A DNA stretch of 8,934 nt from Ardenticatenaceae bacterium (GCA_020634315.1 JACKBV010000057.1:1-8934), one strand, 5' to 3'; counted from the stretch's first letter, positions 1 through 6,158 are shown. Notes: generated by a model not told the origin, from the sequence alone. Numbers and translations: made by a program.

Positions 1-119
1 CCATCGTCTGGCGCAGCCAAAACGGTGGCGTTGAGGGCAGTGAAGAGAGCGAGGAAAATGAGAACGGCCGTTCCCATTGCCATGCCTATTTGCCCCAATC
101 GGCTTTTTCTTGAATTCAT
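1..119 (-). CDS. Secreted or membrane-anchored protein, N-terminal fragment (signal peptide)
   Basis: Reading leftwards from the ATG at 119-117, the frame is open to the window edge and gives 39 codons. The product begins MNSRKSRLGQIGMAMG, then a hydrophobic stretch (TAVLIFLALFTALNATVLA), then APDDG. This is a textbook Sec signal peptide: a basic n-region with three Arg/Lys, a hydrophobic core at about residues 16-28, and a probable signal-peptidase I site after VLA. A strong Shine-Dalgarno GGAGGT lies at 131-126, 6 nt before the ATG, which fixes the start. The mature part is outside the window, so the function is unknown. The gene is transcribed divergently from the methionine operon. One ACGGCCGT palindrome (64-71) lies in the signal-peptide codons, read as Thr-Ala-Val. 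Confidence 0.75.
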   Translation of the reverse strand, partial: MNSRKSRLGQIGMAMGTAVLIFLALFTALNATVLAAPDD

Positions 120-156
120 GTTTTTACCTCCAGATACAGCATTGTTCATTCCTAGA

Positions 157-170
157 ACGCATCAATGCGT
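157..170. repeat. Inverted repeat ACGCAT-CA-ATGCGT
   Basis: This is a perfect 6-bp dyad with a 2-nt centre, located 38 bp upstream of the ATG of the leftward secreted-protein gene. Its position in the probable 5' leader or promoter region and its operator-like geometry would fit a transcription-factor site for that gene. Only the symmetry is seen; no regulator is recognised. Confidence 0.35.
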
Positions 171-182
171 ACATAGTTAAAT

Positions 183-227
183 CGCCCTTTTCGGGATTTG
201 TGTGAATATTTTTGGGTAAAAAGGGCG
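183..227. repeat. Inverted repeat CGCCCTTTT / AAAAGGGCG, 27-nt loop
   Basis: Arms 183-191 and 219-227 are perfectly complementary over 9 bp, in the divergent intergenic region. Neither strand shows the compact GC stem plus T-run of an intrinsic terminator. I found no convincing promoter for the leftward gene between here and its RBS, only weak matches. Its function could be an operator or chance. The rest of 228-352 holds only the smaller repeat at 245-271. Confidence 0.3.
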
Positions 228-244
228 GGTTGAAATAGGTTGGA

Positions 245-271
245 AAGATTACCGAAGGACACCGTAATCTT
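245..271. repeat. Inverted repeat AAGATTAC / GTAATCTT containing the CCGTAATC word
   Basis: Arms 245-252 and 264-271 are perfectly complementary over 8 bp with an 11-nt loop. The right side contains CCGTAATC (262-269), the same word that builds the heptamer array between metY and metX at 1971-2018. It may therefore be a degenerate member of the same intergenic repeat family. No function is known. Confidence 0.35.
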
Positions 272-352
272 AGCAGCAAACGGGAGCAGAGCAATAAATA
301 CGTTTTGTTCATAATAACCAGTGAGACCCGCATTCCTTCGTGAGTTTTGTGC

Positions 353-381
353 TTGACATCACCTCACCCCTTCACTATACT
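353..381 (+). promoter_or_regulatory. Sigma-70-type promoter of the methionine operon
   Basis: A consensus -35 TTGACA (353-358) and a -10 TATACT (376-381) are separated by the optimal 17 bp. The predicted transcription start is about 388, some 23 nt before the first paired base of the SAM riboswitch, so the aptamer would lie at the very 5' end of the transcript as is typical. It gives a leader of roughly 295 nt before metY. Confidence 0.85.
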
Positions 382-410
382 TTGCCACAGTTTACAACTT
401 AAATACGTCA

Positions 411-511
411 CTTTTATCCAGAGAGGTGGAGGGAACGGCCCGATGAAACCTCGGCAACCCGACTACAGAGTTAGGGTGCCAATTCCGTCAGAGTAATCTG
501 GAAGATGAGAG
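411..511 (+). promoter_or_regulatory. SAM-I (S-box) riboswitch aptamer
   Basis: This is a cis-acting RNA that binds S-adenosylmethionine and switches off the downstream methionine genes. The hallmark conserved blocks are present in order: AGAGAGGTGGAGGGAACGGC, CCGATGAAACC, CGGCAACCC, GGGTGCCAATTCC and GGAAGATGAGAG. P1 closes between CTTTTATC (411-418) and GATGAGAG (504-511), with 8 pairs including G-U. P3 is the GGCAACCC/GGGTGCC stem, and P4 is CAGA-GTAA-TCTG (489-500). TGAGAG (506-511) of the P1 3' strand is exactly complementary to CTCTCA (566-571) in the terminator's left arm. This gives a classical switch: SAM stabilises P1, the terminator forms and transcription stops. Without SAM the antiterminator forms. 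Confidence 0.96.
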
Positions 512-515
512 CGTC

Positions 516-549
516 GTTTGTGTGGTCTGGTAAATACCAGAAAGCAAAC
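516..549 (+). other. Hairpin between the SAM aptamer and terminator
   Basis: GTTTG (516-520) pairs with CAAAC (545-549). Inside, TCTGGT (526-531) pairs with ACCAGA (536-541) around an AAAT loop. This hairpin would sit at the apex of the antiterminator, bringing 506-511 and 566-571 together. It is predicted from complementarity only. Confidence 0.55.
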
Positions 550-560
550 AAGGCAAACAA

Positions 561-589
561 AGCCCCTCTCAATTCGAGAGGGGCTTTTT
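561..589 (+). terminator. Intrinsic terminator of the SAM riboswitch expression platform
   Basis: A perfect 10-bp GC-rich stem, AGCCCCTCTC (561-570) and GAGAGGGGCT (576-585), closes an AATTC loop and runs directly into five T residues (585-589). It lies 50 nt after the aptamer and about 95 nt before the metY start codon. Its left arm overlaps the segment complementary to the P1 3' strand, so it is mutually exclusive with the antiterminator. Confidence 0.93.
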
Positions 590-611
590 CATTTCCTTGT
601 GACACAAAAGT

Positions 612-625
612 CTTGTCCGGACAAG
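612..625. repeat. Perfect 14-bp palindrome between terminator and metY
   Basis: CTTGTCCGGACAAG is fully self-complementary. It lies 23 nt past the terminator T-run and 59 nt before the metY ATG. It could be a protein operator or an RNA hairpin in the metY leader. There is no T-run after it, so it is not a second terminator. No matching copy was seen elsewhere in the window. Confidence 0.45.
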
Positions 626-683
626 CCCACGCGATAACGCCCCCCGTTCTGTGACGTCAAAAATCAAAGGAGAATATGGAATT

Positions 684-1955
684 ATGAGCGAACGTGAGCT
701 TGGTTTTACCACGCGGCAATTGCACGCTGGTCAGCAGGCAGATCCCACAACGGGTAGCCGTGCTGTGCCCATTTATCAGACATCGAGTTACCAGTTCCAA
801 AATACGGAACATGCGGCGAATTTGTTTGCCCTAAAAGAGTTTGGCAACATCTATACACGCATCATGAACCCAACAACGGATGTTTTGGAGCAGCGTCTGG
901 CGAGTCTTGAAGGGGGTGTGGGGGCATTAGCGGCTAGCAGTGGACACGGCGCACAGACAATGGCGATTTTGACGCTTTGTGGACAGGGAGATCATATTGT
1001 CAGCAGCAGCCGTCTTTATGGCGGTACCTATAATCAGTTTAACTACACATTTCCTCGCCTGGGGATCGATGTAACCTTTGTCGATCCATCCGATCCGGAA
1101 GCATTTGCCGCCGCGATACGGCCGAATACGAAAATCATTTATGGCGAAACACTCGGCAACCCGGACATCACCGTTTTCCCCTTTGCCGAAGTAGCAGACA
1201 TCGCCCAGGCACACAATGTCCCGCTCTTTATCGACAACACCTTTGCCACACCCTACTTATGCCAGCCGTTCGCCTGGGGCGCAAACATCATCACCCACAG
1301 CACGACGAAGTTCCTGGGCGGGCACGGCACAACCATTGGCGGGATTATTGTCGATGGTGGGAACTTTGATTGGCGCAGCGGCCGTTTCGCGAACTTCACC
1401 GAACCCGATCCCAGTTATCATGGCCTGGTTTATGCCGATCTTGGAGCGCCCGCCTTTATCTTGAAGGCGCGAGTGCAGATTTTGCGTGATATTGGCGCGT
1501 GCCAGGCTCCCTTCAACGCCTGGGCCACATTACAAGGGGTCGAGACGTTGAGTTTGCGCATGGATCGGCATGTGCGTAATGCACAGGCGGTCGCCGAATT
1601 TTTGGAAAGCCATGCGCAGGTCAGTTGGGTGTCTTATCCAGGATTGCGCAGCCATCGCGATTATGAACGGGCGCAAAAATATCTGCCCAAAGGGCCAGGC
1701 GCGATTCTGGGGTTTGGCATTAAGGGTGGCCGTGCCGCCGGCGAGAAGTTTATCAATAACTTGAAATTGTTCAGCCATCTGGCGAATGTAGGCGATGCCA
1801 AGAGTCTGGCGATTCATCCGGCAAGCACGACACACAGCCAGTTGAGCGAGGGTGAACTGGAAACGGCCGGTGTCACGGCCGATTTCATCCGCTTAAGTAT
1901 TGGGCTGGAGGATATTGAGGATTTGCTCTGGGATTTGGACCAGGCATTGGCTTAG
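684..1955 (+). CDS. metY: O-acetylhomoserine aminocarboxypropyltransferase (O-acetylhomoserine sulfhydrylase)
   Basis: This PLP-dependent cytoplasmic enzyme converts O-acetylhomoserine plus sulfide to homocysteine (direct sulfhydrylation). The product is 423 aa, full length for the family. It belongs to the Cys/Met-metabolism PLP fold: YTRIMNPT near residue 57, SRLYGGTYNQF at 109-119, the cofactor-contacting DNTFATP at 184-190, and STTKFLGGHGT carrying the PLP Schiff-base lysine, K209. The wording DNTFATPYLCQPFAWGANI is typical of MetY rather than MetB or MetC. I chose ATG 684 because AAAGGAGA (666-673) precedes it. The frame is open back to a GTG at 651, but that codon has no ribosome site. 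It is the first gene after the SAM riboswitch and is followed by metX, its substrate supplier. The usual SSGQAA segment reads SSGHGA (85-90) here. Sulfide as the donor is inferred from the family. Confidence 0.94.
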   Translation: MSERELGFTTRQLHAGQQADPTTGSRAVPIYQTSSYQFQNTEHAANLFALKEFGNIYTRIMNPTTDVLEQRLASLEGGVGALAASSGHGAQTMAILTLCGQGDHIVSSSRLYGGTYNQFNYTFPRLGIDVTFVDPSDPEAFAAAIRPNTKIIYGETLGNPDITVFPFAEVADIAQAHNVPLFIDNTFATPYLCQPFAWGANIITHSTTKFLGGHGTTIGGIIVDGGNFDWRSGRFANFTEPDPSYHGLVYADLGAPAFILKARVQILRDIGACQAPFNAWATLQGVETLSLRMDRHVRNAQAVAEFLESHAQVSWVSYPGLRSHRDYERAQKYLPKGPGAILGFGIKGGRAAGEKFINNLKLFSHLANVGDAKSLAIHPASTTHSQLSEGELETAGVTADFIRLSIGLEDIEDLLWDLDQALA

Positions 1956-1963
1956 CTCGCAAC

Positions 1964-2026
1964 CCGTTGCCCGTAATCCGTAATCCCTAAAATTACGGAT
2001 TACGGCGCACGGATTACGATTCACGA
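1964..2026. repeat. Heptamer-register inverted repeat array (CCGTAAT / ATTACGG)
   Basis: The metY-metX spacer is built almost entirely from 7-nt units in strict register: CCGTTGC (1964), CCGTAAT (1971), CCGTAAT (1978), CCCTAAA (1985), ATTACGG (1992), ATTACGG (1999), CGCACGG (2006), ATTACGA (2013), TTCACGA (2020). Units 2-3 and 5-6 form a perfect 14-bp hairpin (1971-1984 with 1992-2005) around a 7-nt loop. There is no T-run, so it is unlikely to be an intrinsic terminator. In the transcript it would fold between two cistrons and could set mRNA processing or stability. It resembles in style the short heptanucleotide repeats known from cyanobacteria; that comparison is by analogy only. Confidence 0.8.
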
Positions 2027-2034
2027 CGAGTATC

Positions 2035-3228
2035 ATGATTCCCACAAATTCTATAGGCATTGTAGAGACACAGACCTTCACCTTTGCACAAGATGAACCG
2101 TTTGTGCTGGACAGCGGCGCGACATTGCAGCCGGTCACATTGGCGTATGAAACATATGGACAGTTAAACGCAGAGCGCACAAATGCCATTTTGATTTGCC
2201 ATGCGCTTAGCGGCAGCGCCCACGCTGCCGGGTACCACGCAGGTGATGATAAACCGGGCTGGTGGGATGATTGTATTGGGCCGGGGAAAGCATTTGATAC
2301 CAATCGTTTTTTTGTCATTTGTAGTAATGTGTTGGGCAGTTGCTATGGCAGCAGTGGCCCAACGACGATAAACCCGGCTGCCGGTAAGCCGTATGGCCTC
2401 AGTTTTCCTGTGGTGACGGTGCAAGATATGGTGCGTGCGCAAGTGAAGCTGGTTGACCATTTGGGGATCGACCAGCTTTTTTGTGTGGCCGGGGGATCGA
2501 TGGGGGGGATGCAGGTGTTGGCCTGGGCGGCCAATTACCCGCAGCGCACGCGGGCGGCTATTCCCTTAGCGACAACGGCGCGGCACAGCCCGATGTTGAT
2601 TGCTTTTAGCGAAGTGGGGCGGCAGGCTATTTATGCGGACCCGGCCTGGAATAATGGCGCATATTATGATCAGCCAAGTAAGCCGGATGCGGGGTTGGCG
2701 GTGGCGCGGATGGTGGGGCATATCACGTATCTGAGCGATGATTCGATGCAGGAGAAGTTTGGGCGGCGCTTGCATGAACGCGAACGGTATGGATATGAGT
2801 TCCACGCGGAGTTTGAGGTGGAGAGCTATTTGAAATATAACGGCAATAAGTTTACGCGCCGTTTTGATGCCAATAGTTACCTGTATGTGACGAAGGCGAT
2901 GGATTATTTTGATTTGGGGCGGGATGGGTCGTTGTCTCAGGCGTTTCGTGGGGCAACGGCCGTTAAATTTCTTGTCGTCAGCTTTACCAGTGATTGGCTG
3001 TATCCGTCTTATCACAGTAAGGAGATTGTGAAGGCGTTAACGGCCGTTGGCGCCGACGTCACATATCTCGACATTCTCAGCCGTTGGGGGCACGACGCTT
3101 TTCTCTTAGAAGTAGATACGATGACCGGCTTGCTGGAGAATTTTTTGGGGCGACTGCTGCGCGAAGAGCGCGATCCATCCTCCGCTGTCCGTGAATCCTA
3201 TTTTGTGAATGGTGAGGGGGATGCATAA
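2035..3228 (+). CDS. metX: Homoserine O-acetyltransferase (MetX family)
   Basis: This alpha/beta-hydrolase-fold acyltransferase activates L-homoserine with an acyl-CoA in the cytoplasm, the first committed step of methionine synthesis. The 397-aa product is close to the usual MetX length. Family signatures include LAYETYGQLNAERTNAILICH, HALSGSAHAAG, GWWDDCIGPGKAFDT and GSCYGSSGPTTINPAAGKPYG. The nucleophile elbow GGSMGGMQ carries the catalytic serine S155. The rest of the triad is D320 (in SDWLYPS) and H353 (in WGHDAFLLE). Acetyl-CoA rather than succinyl-CoA is inferred from the neighbouring metY, because MetX proteins can use either donor. No clear Shine-Dalgarno precedes ATG 2035, and the upstream gap is filled by the heptamer repeat. 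Its stop codon overlaps the metW start (TAATG, 1 nt), indicating translational coupling. Confidence 0.95.
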   Translation: MIPTNSIGIVETQTFTFAQDEPFVLDSGATLQPVTLAYETYGQLNAERTNAILICHALSGSAHAAGYHAGDDKPGWWDDCIGPGKAFDTNRFFVICSNVLGSCYGSSGPTTINPAAGKPYGLSFPVVTVQDMVRAQVKLVDHLGIDQLFCVAGGSMGGMQVLAWAANYPQRTRAAIPLATTARHSPMLIAFSEVGRQAIYADPAWNNGAYYDQPSKPDAGLAVARMVGHITYLSDDSMQEKFGRRLHERERYGYEFHAEFEVESYLKYNGNKFTRRFDANSYLYVTKAMDYFDLGRDGSLSQAFRGATAVKFLVVSFTSDWLYPSYHSKEIVKALTAVGADVTYLDILSRWGHDAFLLEVDTMTGLLENFLGRLLREERDPSSAVRESYFVNGEGDA

Positions 3229-3860
3229 TGGCTAATTCGCTAACGGATAGCGTTCAGTTGACGGGCAACGGTTTGCGCCCTGATTTACATGCTATTGCCG
3301 ACCTGGTGCCAACCAGAGCCAAGGTGTTGGACCTGGGTTGTGGTGATGGGGCGCTGCTGGCTTATCTGGCGGCGGCCAAAGGGGTACAGGGGCGCGGCAT
3401 CGAGTTAAGCGAGGCGGGCGTGTTGGCCTGTGTGGGGCGTGGCTTGAGTGTGCGCCAGGGTAATTTGGAAGAAGGGCTGGCCGATTATCCCGATGCCAGT
3501 TTTGATTACGTTATTTTGAGCCAGACATTGCCTTTTTTGGATGCGCCGCAAATGATTTTGGCGGAAATGCTGCGCGTGGCACAGCGGGCCATTATCAGTT
3601 TTCCCAATTGGGGATATTGGCGCTGCCGCTGGCAATTGTTGTGGACGGGACACATGCCGCCGGGGCCAGATTTGCCCCAAACATGGTATGCGCCGCCACG
3701 TTGGCAGGCGCTAACGGTTGCTGACTTTTTGACCTTTTGTCAGCAAGCAGGCATGACGTTGATTCACGAAGTGTATCTGGCAAATGGACGGGTTGCGCCG
3801 CAGGTGGCCTGGTTGAAGAACTTGTTGGCGACAACGGCCGTTTTTGTATTGGAAGGATAG
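3228..3860 (+). CDS. metW: Methionine biosynthesis protein MetW (SAM-methyltransferase fold)
   Basis: The 210-aa product has a class I SAM-dependent methyltransferase fold. The glycine-rich SAM loop VLDLGCGDG is at residues 33-41, followed by the acidic GIELSE strand end and the FDYVILSQTL motif. SFPNWGYWRCRWQLLWTGHMPPG and the preceding region are characteristic of MetW rather than a generic methyltransferase. MetW is classically encoded next to metX and is needed with it for homoserine acylation in several bacteria; its exact chemistry is not settled. The ATG overlaps the metX stop by one base, and the purine-rich GGTGAGGGGG at 3211-3220 serves as ribosome site inside metX. It ends 10 nt before the aspartokinase ATG. 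The 3' end contains an ACGGCCGT palindrome (3834-3841). Confidence 0.93.
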   Translation: MANSLTDSVQLTGNGLRPDLHAIADLVPTRAKVLDLGCGDGALLAYLAAAKGVQGRGIELSEAGVLACVGRGLSVRQGNLEEGLADYPDASFDYVILSQTLPFLDAPQMILAEMLRVAQRAIISFPNWGYWRCRWQLLWTGHMPPGPDLPQTWYAPPRWQALTVADFLTFCQQAGMTLIHEVYLANGRVAPQVAWLKNLLATTAVFVLEG

Positions 3861-3870
3861 ATTTGTAGCT

Positions 3871-5337
3871 ATGTTAGTCATGAAATTTGGCGGAACGTCG
3901 GTGGGTGATGCGGCGGCGATAAGGGCAACGGCCGTTCTCATTCAACAAGCGCGGCAAGGATGGCAAGATGTCGTCGTCGTTGTCTCGGCAATGGGGTCGC
4001 AGCCGCTCAAGGTGACGGATTTACTGCTGCAAGGGGCGGAAGTGGCAGCCGAGACATGGCGGCCAGAGGCGGCGAATCAACAGCCGCCAATTTCCAGGCT
4101 TGACCATTCCGTCTCTCAACTGCGGGCGATTCATGCTGCTGCCGCACACAGTTTGCTCGATGCAGCAGGGGAACGGCCGGCGCTTTTGGCAGAAATAGAT
4201 GCGATTTTGGGGCGCTATGAGGGATTGTGTCGCGCGGGGCGTGTGTTGGGTGAACTAACACCGCGTGCGCTGGATGCCATTGCTGGCATGGGTGAACAAA
4301 TCAGTGCGCGGCTGGTGGCGGCTTATTTGCGCCAGGTCGGTGTGCCAGCGCAGGCGGTGGATGCGACGGAATTGATTGTGACGGATGACCGTTTTGGCGC
4401 GGCGACGCCGTTGTGGCCGGAAACAGAAGCGCGAGTGGCCGAGCGGATACGGCCGTTGCTCGCTGCCGGTATTATGCCCATTGTCACCGGGTTCATTGGC
4501 GCTACGCAAACGGGCGTGCCAACAACCTTGGGGCGCGGCGGCTCCGATTTTAGCGCGGCGATTTTAGGGCGAACATTGCAAGCTGACGAGGTGTGGATTT
4601 GGACCGATGTGGATGGCGTGAAAACGGCCGATCCGCGTTTGGTGGCCGATACGCAAACCATCCCGCAGTTGACCTACCGCGAAGTGGCGGAATTGGCCTA
4701 TTATGGGGCAAAGGTGCTGCATCCACAGACGATACGGCCGTGTTTGGAGGGGGGCATTCCCCTGCGTGTGAAGAATACCTTTAACCCGGAGCACCCAGGC
4801 ACGCTGATTGTGCCGGATGCCGCAACGAGCAATGGGGTGGGGTTGAAGGCGGTAACGGCCGTTAAAGATTTGAGCCTGATTACCGTGGCGGGGAAGGGCA
4901 TGTTGGGCGTGCCGGGGATGGCAATGCGTGCCTTTGGCGCGGTGGCGCAAACACAAGCGCATGTGCTGCTCATCAGCCAGGCGTCGTCGGAGCAATCCAT
5001 TTGTTTTGCCACGCAGGCAAAAGTGGCGCAGCCGGTGCTGGATCGCCTGGCGCATGAATTTGCGCCTGAATTGCAGCGGCGCGATTTGGATGGCATCACC
5101 GCGCAGCAAGATGTGGCGATTGTCACTGTGGTGGGCAAAGGGTTGCAGCGCCAACCAACGTTGGCCGGGCAAGTGTTGACGGCGTTGGGACAGCGGCAGG
5201 TGAATGTGGTGGCGATGGCGCAAGGGGCGACGGATTGCAGCTTGAGTCTGGTGGTGCAAGGGGGGGATACGGAAACGGCCGTAGCCGGAATTCACCATTT
5301 GCTGGTGGGAAATGGGAATGGGTATGCGGCACTGTAG
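3871..5337 (+). CDS. lysC: Aspartate kinase, ThrA-type monofunctional form
   Basis: This enzyme phosphorylates L-aspartate with ATP, the entry step to homoserine, methionine, threonine, lysine and diaminopimelate. It is 488 aa from ATG 3871; the ribosome site GGAAGGA (3851-3857) lies at the end of metW. The frame stays open to a TTG at 3844, which I reject. The kinase domain starts MKFGGTSVGD, then GMGEQISARL, TLGRGGSDFS (G221-S228) and WTDVDGVKTADPR. Two C-terminal ACT modules follow, one around KGMLGVPGMAMRAF...VLLISQASSEQSI, the other around VTVVGKGLQ...VNVVAMAQGATDCSLS. These resemble the aspartokinase half of bifunctional ThrA, but the protein stops where the homoserine dehydrogenase part would begin. 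Sitting last in a riboswitch-controlled operon, it should be a methionine-repressed isozyme. The feedback ligand of the ACT domains cannot be read from sequence. The symbol lysC is by family; thrA-like is equally apt. Confidence 0.93.
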   Translation: MLVMKFGGTSVGDAAAIRATAVLIQQARQGWQDVVVVVSAMGSQPLKVTDLLLQGAEVAAETWRPEAANQQPPISRLDHSVSQLRAIHAAAAHSLLDAAGERPALLAEIDAILGRYEGLCRAGRVLGELTPRALDAIAGMGEQISARLVAAYLRQVGVPAQAVDATELIVTDDRFGAATPLWPETEARVAERIRPLLAAGIMPIVTGFIGATQTGVPTTLGRGGSDFSAAILGRTLQADEVWIWTDVDGVKTADPRLVADTQTIPQLTYREVAELAYYGAKVLHPQTIRPCLEGGIPLRVKNTFNPEHPGTLIVPDAATSNGVGLKAVTAVKDLSLITVAGKGMLGVPGMAMRAFGAVAQTQAHVLLISQASSEQSICFATQAKVAQPVLDRLAHEFAPELQRRDLDGITAQQDVAIVTVVGKGLQRQPTLAGQVLTALGQRQVNVVAMAQGATDCSLSLVVQGGDTETAVAGIHHLLVGNGNGYAAL

Positions 5338-5342
5338 GCGGT

Positions 5343-6095
5343 TTATGGGTGGTAGTCGCGCTGGTAAACGGCCGTAAATGCTTGAACCACATCCTCCTTG
5401 TGCGCAAACAGGCGATGTGTGGGGTCGTCTAGCTGTGACAGGGTGTCGATGATCCATGTCATGACGGGGCCATATTTGCGGCGTAAATTCTCTTGCCGCT
5501 GCCCGTCGGTAACACGATAAAGGTGTCCGGCGTTTTGCCAGAAGTCAGCCAGTTTAATCAGGAAAGCCTCGCTGTCTTGTTCGTACAGGTGAATGATGTG
5601 GTCAAGGTAGAGTGTGTTGCGCGTGACGAAACGGCCGTTTGCCGCCGCCTCTTTGACCAACACAGAAAAGTCAGGATTGGTGAGATAGCCAACCAATTGT
5701 GCGACGCGCGTGCCAAATTGGGTTGCCAGCACAGATAGCGCCTGTTGCTGTGGGGTTGTTGCGGGGTTGGAAACGGCCGCTAATGCCACAATCGCCTCCG
5801 CCTGATCCTCAACCGTATCGTGCAGCAATGCCGCCATAATCACATCCGGATTTTGCTCCCCAAATTGTTGCAGCACATGCAAAGCAACGCGAAGCGGATG
5901 GTTCGGGTAAGGGCCATCTTCCCGGTCTCGCTGTGCATAATGTGCTCGCAGCATCCAATCTAAAGCCAACGCTAGCTGCTGCCGTGCCGCATCCGGATGC
6001 TGCGCCGTCTTGGCGTGCAGTTGCGTAATAAGCTGTTGGGTTTGTGTATAACGGGAGTGCAGTAAGAAAGATGTGTCAGGGGGCAGGTTGTGCAT
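5343..6095 (-). CDS. Stand-alone HD-domain phosphohydrolase, (p)ppGpp hydrolase-like
   Basis: The product resembles the metal-dependent HD hydrolase half of RelA/SpoT and the small alarmone hydrolases (Mesh1 type). Counting from ATG 6095 (250 aa), it shows DGPYPNHPLRVA with metal ligand H66, AALLHDTVEDQ with H92-D93 and E96-D97, and KLADFWQN with D184 and N188. These match the order and spacing of the ppGpp hydrolase signature. There is no synthetase, TGS or ACT domain. Hydrolysis of (p)ppGpp is inferred; other nucleotide substrates are possible. The start is uncertain. The frame continues to a GTG at 6149, only 9 nt after the clpP stop, but neither start has a clear ribosome site, and the extra 18 codons would consist largely of a perfect inverted repeat (6107-6142). 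The gene follows clpP on the same strand and converges on the aspartokinase, with 5 bp between stops and no terminator seen. Confidence 0.85.
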   Translation of the reverse strand: MHNLPPDTSFLLHSRYTQTQQLITQLHAKTAQHPDAARQQLALALDWMLRAHYAQRDREDGPYPNHPLRVALHVLQQFGEQNPDVIMAALLHDTVEDQAEAIVALAAVSNPATTPQQQALSVLATQFGTRVAQLVGYLTNPDFSVLVKEAAANGRFVTRNTLYLDHIIHLYEQDSEAFLIKLADFWQNAGHLYRVTDGQRQENLRRKYGPVMTWIIDTLSQLDDPTHRLFAHKEDVVQAFTAVYQRDYHP

Positions 6096-6106
6096 CAAGC
6101 AGTTCA

Positions 6107-6142
6107 AGATTGGTTCAATCTTGTTGTAGATTGAACCAATCT
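6107..6142. repeat. Perfect 15-bp inverted repeat at the start of the HD gene
   Basis: AGATTGGTTCAATCT (6107-6121) and AGATTGAACCAATCT (6128-6142) are exact reverse complements around a 6-nt loop (TGTTGT). Each arm is itself a near-palindrome, AGATTG-NNN-CAATCT, so the element holds two dyads and four half-sites. It lies between the clpP stop and the internal ATG of the HD gene, or inside its first codons if GTG 6149 is used. There is no T-run on either side, so it is not an intrinsic terminator. An operator for a dimeric regulator, or an intercistronic RNA hairpin, are the main options. Confidence 0.85.
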
Positions 6143-6158
6143 CATTCACAAAAACCGT

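Noticed and set aside
124..333. Minus-strand 69-codon open frame in the divergent region
   Set aside because: It overlaps the leader and ribosome site of the 1-119 gene, has low-complexity composition and shows no ribosome site or family resemblance.
651..683. GTG 651 as the metY start (11 extra residues)
   Set aside because: No ribosome site lies upstream of 651, and AAAGGAGA at 666-673 points to ATG 684, which also gives the usual family N-terminus.
1971..2005. The metY-metX hairpin as an intrinsic terminator
   Set aside because: The 14-bp stem is followed by GGCGCACGG rather than a T-run on either strand, and metX is expected to be co-transcribed.
1893..2318. Minus-strand 141-codon open frame across the metY-metX gap
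   Set aside because: It is antisense to the ends of two clear genes and reads through the heptamer repeat; no family resemblance.
2566..3015. Minus-strand 149-codon open frame
   Set aside because: It is antisense to metX codons covering the catalytic region and looks like a shadow frame with no motifs.
4564..5457. Minus-strand 297-codon open frame, rich in His, Arg and Pro
   Set aside because: It is antisense to the aspartokinase and composition-driven; it has no recognisable motif, while the sense frame is a clear enzyme.
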